Positions 1-5,232 of a stretch of 5,858 bases of DNA are shown one piece after another; within the stretch, counting starts at the first letter, position 1; the number at the start of each line of letters is the position of its first letter. The position numbers were made by a program, and so were the translations under genes. The stretch is taken from contig CACXDK010000195.1 of NCBI GenBank assembly GCA_902766345.1, forward strand, positions 1 through 5,858, given 5' to 3'. The notes under the pieces were generated by a model, which saw nothing but the letters and a program-made list of their open reading frames with translations, was not told the origin of the DNA and did not search any database. The DNA comes from an uncultured Spirochaetaceae bacterium. GTDB lineage: Bacteria > Spirochaetota > Spirochaetia > Treponematales > Treponemataceae.

Positions 1-1
1 T

Positions 2-715
2 ATGTGTTTTTATTGTCTTGCCGCAAAAAATTTAAAAGATGAAAGCATGAAGGTTTATCTCTGTCTAAAAGAGCATGATTTGGACAAGGCAAGAAAATCT
101 GTCGCAAGAATTGTTGGCCGTGATACTAATGTTCTTGATGAAACTGGTGTTACAAAGGCAACGATAGAAACTGTTGCTGAAAGTTTGAATGATGGTGTTA
201 TTGCTCCGTTATTTTATCTTGCAATTGGTGGTGGTGTACTTGGTCTTATCTATAAAGCTGTTAATACAATGGATTCCATGATTGGATATAAGAATGAACG
301 GTACAGATATTTTGGAACTGTAGCAGCTCGTACGGATGATGTGTTTGGTTTTATTCCATCGCGTATTGCAGCTTTTGCAATGATGATATCTGCTTTTTTT
401 CTTGGATATGATGCAAAGAATGCTTTTTTTATTTGGAAAAGAGACCGCTTAAAGCACGAAAGTCCTAATTCTGCACAAACAGAAAGTACTTGTGCAGGTG
501 CTTTGCGTATTCAGCTTGCGGGAGACGCATATTACGGTGGAAAGCTGGAGCATAAGCCTTTACTTGGAGATAATATTCGTCCTGTATTGTTGGAAGATAT
601 AAAGAGTTCTAACAAACTGATGTACAGTTCTTTTATAATATGTCTGATTGCTTTTATTGCGGTAAAATTTCTATATATCTCTTTCTATAACAATATATTA
701 TTTAGGTTTTTATAA
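2..715 (+). CDS. cbiB: Adenosylcobinamide-phosphate synthase CbiB/CobD, 5'-truncated by window
   Basis: This integral inner-membrane enzyme of late cobalamin synthesis joins adenosylcobyric acid to aminopropanol (or its phosphate) to make adenosylcobinamide (phosphate). Visible family motifs, numbered from the ATG at base 2, are IVGRDT (37-42), ETVAE (56-60), DGVIAPLFY (64-72), YKAVNTMDSMIGYK (84-97), ARTDD (109-113), HESPNSAQTE (152-161) and GDAYYGG (174-180). Hydrophobic segments lie near 66-84, 120-135 and 207-227. Family members are usually about 310-320 residues. Only 237 are seen here, so about 75-85 N-terminal residues lie before the window, and the ATG at base 2 is probably internal rather than the true start. 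Any promoter or cobalamin riboswitch would also be outside. The stop lies 32 bases before the next gene, which has the same orientation, so the two are probably co-transcribed. The family call is secure; the symbol cobD is used in some organisms. Confidence 0.95.
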   Translation: MCFYCLAAKNLKDESMKVYLCLKEHDLDKARKSVARIVGRDTNVLDETGVTKATIETVAESLNDGVIAPLFYLAIGGGVLGLIYKAVNTMDSMIGYKNERYRYFGTVAARTDDVFGFIPSRIAAFAMMISAFFLGYDAKNAFFIWKRDRLKHESPNSAQTESTCAGALRIQLAGDAYYGGKLEHKPLLGDNIRPVLLEDIKSSNKLMYSSFIICLIAFIAVKFLYISFYNNILFRFL

Positions 716-747
716 AAAAATCAGATAATAAAAATAGGAGGAGAAAC

Positions 748-1068
748 ATGGAAAATCATTACGAAATGTACTTTGATGGTGGACTGTTTCAGTTAGTTGG
801 GTGGAGTGTTCTGGGGGCTATTGTCACAACTATAACATTAGGCATTTGCTTTCCATGGGTTTATACGAAGATTTATACTTGGGAGACTGAGCACACTTTT
901 ATTAATGGCAATAAAATAAGGTTTGATGGAAATCCTAGACAGCTATTTAAAAGCTGGGTAAAGTGGCTTTTACTTATAATCGTTACTTTCGGTGTTTATT
1001 TATTCTGCCTTCCTGATAAACTTGACAATTGGAGACTTAATCATACCTCTTGCACTTTAATGCGATAA
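748..1068 (+). CDS. Small DUF898/YjgN-like membrane protein with internal two-fold repeat
   Basis: This 106-residue protein has two strongly hydrophobic segments (about residues 14-36 and 70-87) and is expected in the inner membrane. The start is firm: AGGAGGAG at 736-743 lies just before the ATG. The motifs YFDGG, ITLGICFPW and EHTFINGNKIRFDG recall the DUF898 (YjgN) family, whose function is not established. The protein is built from two copies of a 42-residue unit, F9-T50 and F59-T100, that align without gaps at an offset of exactly 50 residues. Both copies share FDG, QL, V, T-x-G, K, W and HT at matching positions. It follows cbiB closely and is followed by a strong terminator, so it is the last gene of that transcript. 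Nothing in the sequence links it to cobalamin chemistry. The family call rests on motif recall, not a search, and no function is proposed. Confidence 0.75.
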   Translation: MENHYEMYFDGGLFQLVGWSVLGAIVTTITLGICFPWVYTKIYTWETEHTFINGNKIRFDGNPRQLFKSWVKWLLLIIVTFGVYLFCLPDKLDNWRLNHTSCTLMR

Positions 1069-1089
1069 GATTTACGATATTTTTCATAA

Positions 1090-1123
1090 AACCGGTTCAA
1101 TATTCGAGCCGGTTATTTTTTTT
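1090..1123 (+). terminator. Rho-independent terminator after the cbiB unit
   Basis: The arms AACCGGTTC (1090-1098) and GAGCCGGTT (1106-1114) form a 9-bp stem with one G-U pair, closed by a 7-base loop. One A and then eight consecutive T (1116-1123) follow. The structure lies 21 bases after the stop of the small membrane protein gene and ends transcription of the cbiB unit before the hexokinase promoter. On the reverse strand there is no comparable T-tract, so it looks unidirectional. Confidence 0.92.
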
Positions 1124-1159
1124 GTAAAAGCGTCATTTAGTAAAAAATCTATATACACA

Positions 1160-1187
1160 TTGCATTTTCTTATATTTATGTTATAAT
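1160..1187 (+). promoter_or_regulatory. Sigma-70-type promoter for hexokinase
   Basis: A perfect TATAAT box (1182-1187) is preceded by an extended -10 TG dinucleotide (1179-1180). Sixteen bases further upstream is TTGCAT (1160-1165), four of six matches to TTGACA. Transcription would be expected to begin near 1194, giving a leader of only about 20 bases before the ATG at 1215. The promoter sits after the terminator of the preceding unit, so hexokinase has its own transcription start. Assignment is by consensus only. Confidence 0.8.
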
Positions 1188-1216
1188 TGTGAATATTTCA
1201 AAGGAGATTTCACAAT
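1186..1216 (+). promoter_or_regulatory. Candidate operator: inverted repeat over the hexokinase start region
   Basis: ATTGTGAA (1186-1193) and TTCACAAT (1209-1216) are perfect 8-bp inverted copies separated by 15 bases. The left half overlaps the end of the -10 box and the predicted transcription start. The right half overlaps the first two bases of the start codon, and the ribosome binding site AAGGAG (1201-1206) lies between them. If the start is near 1194, the left half would not be transcribed. That favours a DNA-binding site for a dimeric repressor over an RNA hairpin. The half-sites are about 23 bp centre to centre, near two helical turns. No regulator gene is in the window, and the binding protein is unknown. 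Confidence 0.4.
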
Positions 1217-2510
1217 GAATAAAGCTGTAGCAGCATTTTTAGGTAAGCATAATTTTCCAGTACATCAGGATATTAATTCAGTTATTGATGCTCTGTTAAA
1301 CGATATGCATGAAGGTCTTGCCGGAAGAAAGGCAGATGAGGATATGATTAAGACTTTTAGTAATCCTCCAAAAAAGGCTGTGACAAAGGAAAGTGTTATT
1401 GTTATTGACGCAGGTGGAACAAATTTCCGTTCTTGCCTTGTATCTTTTGATGAGACAGGAAAGCCTTCTATTGATTTCATGGAAAAAACAAAGATGCCTG
1501 GAATTGAAAAGGAACTTTCCCGCAAGGACTTCTTTAATCAGTTTGCAGAAAATCTTGAGCATCTTAAGGATAAATCTTCTAATATTGGATTCTGTTTTTC
1601 ATATCCAATGACAATTACAGAAGACGGAGACGGTGTTCTTATTGGTTTTTCTAAAGAAATTAAGGCTCCGGAAGTTGTAGGATGTCATATTGGAAAAGAG
1701 CTTGCCAAGGCTCTTGCTGAACATGGATGGAAAAACAAAGTTCATATTTCACTTCTCAATGATACTGTAGCAGCTCTTCTTGCTGGTGCTGCAGATTCTT
1801 CTTCTGGTAGAAAATATTCTTCTTATGTAGGATTCATTCTTGGAACAGGAATGAACAGTGCTTATATTCAGCCTGAAGATCCTGCCTATAAGAATTTGAA
1901 AAAGCAGATTATTGTATGCGAAAGCGGTAAGTTTACACAGCTTATTAATTCAGATTTTGATATTGCTTATGATAAAAAGAGTGTAAAGCCAGGAACTGGA
2001 CTTATGGAAAAGCACTGTTCAGGAGCATATATGGGACCTTTGAGTTATGAAGTTATCCATTGTGCAGCTTCTGAAGGCTTGTTCAGCAAGGCATTTTCAG
2101 ACTCTTTGTTAAAATTGGAAGGTCTTACACAGATTGAAATGGATTCATTCCTTCATGCACCATACAGCACGAACTCTGTTCTTGGAGCAAAGGCTGCTGA
2201 ATGTGCAACAGAAGAAGATTATGAAATTCTGTTTGATCTTCTTGATGCTCTTGTTGAGCGTACAGCACGTCTTGCAACAGCTATTCTTGCAGCATCTGTT
2301 ATTAAGAGTGGTGAAGGAAAGTCTTCAAATGCTCCTGTTTGTTTGTTGTGTGACGGTACTTCTTTCTATAAAACATATAAAGTAAGAAGTCGTGTTGAAG
2401 GTTATCTTGAAGAAGTTCTTGTAAAGGAACGTGGCCTTTACTATGAAGTAGTTGAACAGGATAATGATATTACTCTGGGGTCTGCTATTGGCGGCCTAAT
2501 TAATTGCTAA
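1215..2510 (+). CDS. hxk: Hexokinase, actin-fold sugar kinase
   Basis: This cytoplasmic enzyme phosphorylates glucose (and probably other hexoses) with ATP to the 6-phosphate, the entry step of glycolysis. Its 431 residues are close to the usual single-unit hexokinase length of about 450. Motifs appear in the expected order: phosphate-1 DAGGTNFR (65-72), sugar-binding GFCFSYP (125-131), the SKEIKAPEVVG stretch (146-156) matching the family TKGFKA region with Lys147, phosphate-2 LLNDTVAALLAG (180-191) with catalytic base Asp183, GFILGTGMNSAYI (206-218), Glu236, MEKHCSGAYMG (264-274), adenosine-site LCDGTSFYK (378-386) and a C-terminal LGSAIGG. AAGGAG lies 8 bases before the ATG. It belongs to the eukaryote-like hexokinase family known from treponemes rather than to the ROK or bacterial glucokinase families. 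It has its own promoter and lies 116 bases before the flagellar gene flbB. Substrate range cannot be read from the sequence. Confidence 0.93.
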   Translation: MNKAVAAFLGKHNFPVHQDINSVIDALLNDMHEGLAGRKADEDMIKTFSNPPKKAVTKESVIVIDAGGTNFRSCLVSFDETGKPSIDFMEKTKMPGIEKELSRKDFFNQFAENLEHLKDKSSNIGFCFSYPMTITEDGDGVLIGFSKEIKAPEVVGCHIGKELAKALAEHGWKNKVHISLLNDTVAALLAGAADSSSGRKYSSYVGFILGTGMNSAYIQPEDPAYKNLKKQIIVCESGKFTQLINSDFDIAYDKKSVKPGTGLMEKHCSGAYMGPLSYEVIHCAASEGLFSKAFSDSLLKLEGLTQIEMDSFLHAPYSTNSVLGAKAAECATEEDYEILFDLLDALVERTARLATAILAASVIKSGEGKSSNAPVCLLCDGTSFYKTYKVRSRVEGYLEEVLVKERGLYYEVVEQDNDITLGSAIGGLINC

Positions 2511-2512
2511 AT

Positions 2513-2538
2513 TTAGAAAAAGATACTTCATTTTCTAA
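2513..2538 (+). repeat. AT-rich inverted repeat just after hexokinase
   Basis: TTAGAAAA (2513-2520) and TTTTCTAA (2531-2538) are perfect 8-bp inverted copies around a 10-base loop, starting 3 bases after the hexokinase stop. The stem has only one G-C pair and no clean T-tract follows (TAAAATATA), so it would be a weak transcription terminator at best. It may help protect or process the 3' end of the hexokinase mRNA. Confidence 0.4.
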
Positions 2539-2553
2539 TAAAATATACCGAAC

Positions 2554-2600
2554 ATAGAAGTTGATTGATATAGGGTGGAATTTTTTCAGTCAACTTCTAT
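2554..2600 (+). promoter_or_regulatory. Long stem-loop in the leader ahead of flbB
   Basis: ATAGAAGTTGATTGA (2554-2568) pairs with TCAGTCAACTTCTAT (2586-2600): 15 bp with a single G-U pair and a 17-base loop holding AGGGTGG and a run of T. It occupies the intergenic region 26 bases before the flbB start codon and 14 bases before its ribosome binding site. No T-tract follows on either strand, so it does not look like an intrinsic terminator. It could be an mRNA leader structure affecting stability or translation of the flagellar message, a processing site, or a dyad bound by a regulator. I find no convincing sigma-70, sigma-28 or sigma-54 promoter in 2511-2626. The structure is seen directly; its role is inferred. 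Confidence 0.55.
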
Positions 2601-2614
2601 ATGAAATAATTGTT

Positions 2615-2620
2615 AGGGGT
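2615..2620 (+). promoter_or_regulatory. Ribosome binding site fixing the flbB GTG start
   Basis: AGGGGT (2615-2620) lies 6 bases before GTG 2627. The open frame extends upstream to a TTG at 2561, but that codon sits inside the stem-loop, has no ribosome binding site, and would add a 22-residue extension before the membrane anchor. No ATG occurs in frame until about 3061, so the GTG is the best start. Confidence 0.75.
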
Positions 2621-2626
2621 GCGGTT

Positions 2627-3259
2627 GTGTCTCAGGGTAAAACGTTAGGTAAGTCAATATTATTGTTAATTCTTATAATAATTCTTGTTCTGTTTGGATT
2701 GTTATGGTTTGATTATCTCGGTCTCATTCAGGCAAAGAAAGCTTTTGCTCCATTCTATAAATTAATAGGCTTACAGCCTCAAACCTCTTCAGCACCCTCA
2801 ACACCAAAAGGCTTGGTAGAAGAAGATTTGGATAATGACCGCTTTGCAAAAAGACTTGAAGCTCTTGATGTACGTAGAGAAGAGTTGGATAAACGTGAAG
2901 CGGACATAAAAATTCAGGAAGATACCAATGCTCAGATAGCTCAGGAACTTGAGGATAGGCAGATAGCTCAGGAAGAAAGAGAAAAAACATTCAACAATGA
3001 GCTGAAAAAAGCCGAAACTAAAGATACGAACATCGAACAGATCGTTCAGTATCTGAATAACATGCCGCCAGCTAATGCGGTTGCAATTCTTACACAGATG
3101 AACGATCAGGACATTATTGATGTCCTTCGCCGTGCAGAAGCAGACGCTGCTGCTGCAGGTACTTCTTCATCGAGTGCTTACTGGCTTTCTTTGATGGATG
3201 CTAAGCGTGCTGCTGAAATCCAGAGAAAGATGACTAATAAGCCTACTTCGTTAGATTAA
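2627..3259 (+). CDS. flbB: Periplasmic flagellar collar protein FlbB
   Basis: FlbB is a spirochaete-specific membrane-anchored protein that in Borrelia forms the base of the collar around the periplasmic flagellar motor and is needed for collar and stator assembly. With the GTG start the product is 210 residues, close to the Borrelia protein as I recall it. It has a short N-terminus with three Lys (MSQGKTLGK), one transmembrane helix (about 10-29), a Pro/Ser/Thr-rich linker (41-51), a charged coiled coil (about 63-131), and a C-terminal helical region (about 135-203) resembling the MgtE N-terminal/MotE fold, including NAVAILTQMNDQDIIDVLR. A 9-residue repeat occurs in the coiled coil (QIAQELEDR, QIAQEEREK). 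It is the first flagellar gene here, 38 bases before fliK. The order flbB-fliK-flgD-flgE matches that of the Borrelia flagellar operon. Identification rests on context and architecture together. MotE-like proteins are the main alternative. Confidence 0.85.
   Translation: MSQGKTLGKSILLLILIIILVLFGLLWFDYLGLIQAKKAFAPFYKLIGLQPQTSSAPSTPKGLVEEDLDNDRFAKRLEALDVRREELDKREADIKIQEDTNAQIAQELEDRQIAQEEREKTFNNELKKAETKDTNIEQIVQYLNNMPPANAVAILTQMNDQDIIDVLRRAEADAAAAGTSSSSAYWLSLMDAKRAAEIQRKMTNKPTSLD
2933..2974 (+). repeat. Short in-frame direct repeat within flbB
   Basis: CAGATAGCTCAGGAA occurs at 2933-2947 and again at 2960-2974, identical over 15 bases and offset by 27 bases (9 codons). It encodes two successive copies of QIAQE in the coiled coil. 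It looks like a small in-frame duplication that would lengthen the coiled coil without breaking it. Confidence 0.7.
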
Positions 3260-3286
3260 AAAAAATAAATCATTCGATGTTCTAGC

Positions 3287-3291
3287 GGAGG
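3287..3291 (+). promoter_or_regulatory. Ribosome binding site fixing the fliK ATG start
   Basis: GGAGG (3287-3291) lies 6 bases before ATG 3298. A TTG at 3292 is in frame two codons earlier, but it directly abuts the GGAGG with no spacer, so it cannot be the usual start. Confidence 0.85.
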
Positions 3292-3297
3292 TTGCCG

Positions 3298-4734
3298 ATG
3301 CAGGCATTGAATGTACAGTTTTTGAGCCAGCCAAATGTTGCCAAGACATCTGGCGGTATTGATGATTCTTTAAAAAAGAATGAAAGTACATCTTCATTTA
3401 AATCAATGCTGGAGACGGCTTCAAAAAAAACTGATGTTGTAAATAAAGAGAATTCTGTAAAAGACGAAGCTGTTGCTTCAGAGCAGAATCAGAATATAGG
3501 GCAGGCTGAAAAATCACCAGCTATTGCAAAAGACCAGGAGAATTCATATTTAACTCCTAAAAAAGAACGAATCTCTGTGGCAGAAGATGATGCAGATGGC
3601 AGTTCATCTCTTGTAGAATCTGGTCTTGAGGCAGTTTTGGTGTTTGGTCAGGAAGTTATTCAGGTAACTGAATCTGCAGAAGTGGATACTGAAATTCCAG
3701 CGGCAACTGGTATTACAGAAATGACTTCTGATACGCAGTTTCAGGCAGTTGCAATTTCTGTTGACGGCAATCAGTCAGAAATGCAGTTAAATCCAGAAGA
3801 ACCCTTAAACCGTGATAATTTGTCTGCAAAAGAAAAAGCGAGTGCTGTTAGAGCCGCTGTTGCCTATGCTGATGAAGCCATTAGTGATGAAGCTGTTTAT
3901 ACAGAAGAACCTGTTGTACAGGAACAGGAGACTGTCTCTCTCTTATATGCTGACAGTAATGCTGTTTCTAAAGAAAACTCCGTTCAGAAAAATCTCTCTG
4001 AAAATTCAAAGCAGACAGACAAACTAAAAAATTCTCCCGCTACAGAAACTACATCTTTGTTTACGGATAAAGCTGGTAATACTGTCATTTCTGTTGTGGA
4101 TGAAAGGGGAAAAGCTTCTAAAAACGCTTCCCTTAAAGTAGAATCTGGAAACTCTCTTATTGCGGAATCCGTACGTCAGAATGGAAACGTTCTTGATATT
4201 TCCATGGTTCCTGTCGATATTGCAGAACAGAATATTTTGTCTTCAAGCAGTCAGGCTGCATCAGCTGTTGATTCTACATTCCAGCAGATGCTCTCAAATC
4301 AGATTCAGCAGAGTGCTCCAGAATTTGTAAAAGCTGGAAACATCATTCTGCGTGACAATAATAATGGCACAATAAATATGAATCTGAAGCCAGAGGCTCT
4401 TGGAAATGTAAAGATTAGTCTGCATCTTTCCGATAAAGGAATTGAAGGACAAATTGTTGTTGCTACAAAAGAAGCATTCGAAGCCTTTAAGCAGAATATG
4501 GACACATTACGCCATTCTTTCCAGCAGAACGGTTTTGAAAATGCAGAATTGAATTTGAGTTTTAGTAATAATTCTCATTCAAATGAATCTTTTGGACAGG
4601 AACGTCAGCAGTCAACAGAACAGTTTTTTGCTAATAAAACATTCAGTAATTATGCAGATGTTCCAGAATCAGCTGTAGCAAATGGTTCTGTAAATATTTA
4701 TGGTAATAGCAGTCATATTGATGTTGTTGCATAA
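3298..4734 (+). CDS. fliK: Flagellar hook-length control protein FliK
   Basis: FliK is an exported ruler that measures hook length and makes the FlhB export gate switch from hook to filament substrates. The product is 478 residues. The first two thirds are rich in Ser, Glu, Asn, Lys and Ala with little predicted fold, as is usual for the poorly conserved ruler part. The conserved C-terminal Flg_hook domain covers about residues 345-430. It contains IILRDNNNG, the hallmark LKPEALGNVKISL (363-375), and a helix ending LRHSFQQNGF. A Ser/Asn-rich tail follows. Start choice is by the GGAGG site. It lies 38 bases after flbB and 18 bases before flgD, and corresponds to the gene called tap1 in treponemal flgE operons and flbC in Borrelia. 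Its codon and base use looks like its neighbours. The C-terminal domain makes the call secure; the N-terminal part alone would not be recognisable. Confidence 0.92.
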   Translation: MQALNVQFLSQPNVAKTSGGIDDSLKKNESTSSFKSMLETASKKTDVVNKENSVKDEAVASEQNQNIGQAEKSPAIAKDQENSYLTPKKERISVAEDDADGSSSLVESGLEAVLVFGQEVIQVTESAEVDTEIPAATGITEMTSDTQFQAVAISVDGNQSEMQLNPEEPLNRDNLSAKEKASAVRAAVAYADEAISDEAVYTEEPVVQEQETVSLLYADSNAVSKENSVQKNLSENSKQTDKLKNSPATETTSLFTDKAGNTVISVVDERGKASKNASLKVESGNSLIAESVRQNGNVLDISMVPVDIAEQNILSSSSQAASAVDSTFQQMLSNQIQQSAPEFVKAGNIILRDNNNGTINMNLKPEALGNVKISLHLSDKGIEGQIVVATKEAFEAFKQNMDTLRHSFQQNGFENAELNLSFSNNSHSNESFGQERQQSTEQFFANKTFSNYADVPESAVANGSVNIYGNSSHIDVVA

Positions 4735-4752
4735 CAAATAAAGGAGTATAGG

Positions 4753-5211
4753 ATGGATACTGAAAGCGCAGTAGCATTGAATACTACAATGAGTGCCCAA
4801 GAACAAGCTAAATTGAGAATGGAAGTGGACACTTTTAACAAATCTATTGCAGTAAATGGTCGTACTGCACAGCAGTCATTGGGAAAGGATGATTTCTTGA
4901 AACTTCTTATTACTCAGTTGTCAAATCAGGATCCTACATCTCCTATGGATAATACTGCTTTTATTGCACAGATGGCTGAATTCAGCTCTCTTGAGCAGAT
5001 GACAAATATGAACTCAAACTTTGAGAAGATGAATTCAATGCTTTCTTCTTCTCAGGCTGTAAATACAATTGGAAAAACTGTCGATATTGATTTAGGTGAT
5101 ACAAATATCACAGGTAGAGTTGACGCTATTACTTACGGAGAAAATCCGCAGGTGAAAGTTGGCAATATGTACTATGATATGAAACAAATCAGAGCCGTTT
5201 ACGGCAACTAA
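4753..5211 (+). CDS. flgD: Flagellar hook-capping protein FlgD, short form
   Basis: FlgD sits at the tip of the growing hook and directs polymerisation of FlgE, then is lost. AAGGAG (4741-4746) lies 6 bases before the ATG. In the 152-residue product the family core is clear: LGKDDFLKLLITQLSNQDP (43-61), PMDNTAFIAQMAEFSSLEQM (64-83), then a helical stretch and a C-terminal Tudor-like region (about 107-150, from IGKTVDIDLG to IRAVYG). Enterobacterial FlgD is about 230 residues and carries an extra FnIII-like domain. That domain is absent here, as in other short FlgD proteins such as the one in Bacillus. The reading frame is intact, so the short length is the natural form and not a truncation. 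It lies between fliK and flgE with gaps of about 20 bases on each side. Confidence 0.93.
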   Translation: MDTESAVALNTTMSAQEQAKLRMEVDTFNKSIAVNGRTAQQSLGKDDFLKLLITQLSNQDPTSPMDNTAFIAQMAEFSSLEQMTNMNSNFEKMNSMLSSSQAVNTIGKTVDIDLGDTNITGRVDAITYGENPQVKVGNMYYDMKQIRAVYGN

Positions 5212-5232
5212 ATACTAAAAGAGGGTAGATAT

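Noticed and set aside
1265..1562. Minus-strand open frames opposite the hexokinase N-terminal region
   Set aside because: They lack ribosome binding sites and recognisable motifs, and lie fully inside a well-supported hexokinase gene. They are antisense shadows.
2539..2549. TAAAAT/TATACC as -10 boxes of a flagellar promoter
   Set aside because: No acceptable -35 element lies at 16-18 bases, and there is no extended -10 TG. Such AT-rich matches are expected by chance here.
2554..2600. Stem-loop as the hexokinase terminator
   Set aside because: The right arm is followed by ATGAAATAATTG, not a T-run. The T-run is in the loop, so the form is wrong for Rho-independent termination.
2561..2626. 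Longer FlbB starting at TTG 2561
   Set aside because: The TTG lies within the stem-loop arm and lacks a ribosome binding site. GTG 2627 has AGGGGT at the right distance and puts the membrane anchor near the N-terminus.
2724..2990. Minus-strand open frame inside flbB
   Set aside because: No motif or initiation signal. Its repetitive Leu/Pro/Ser-rich product is the antisense of the linker and coiled-coil coding region.
3292..3297. FliK starting at TTG 3292
   Set aside because: It directly abuts the GGAGG motif with no spacer, while ATG 3298 has a 6-base spacing.
4753..5211. FlgD as a truncated pseudogene
   Set aside because: It is shorter than the enterobacterial protein, but the frame is intact, the core motifs are complete, and short FlgD proteins without the extra domain are normal in several lineages.
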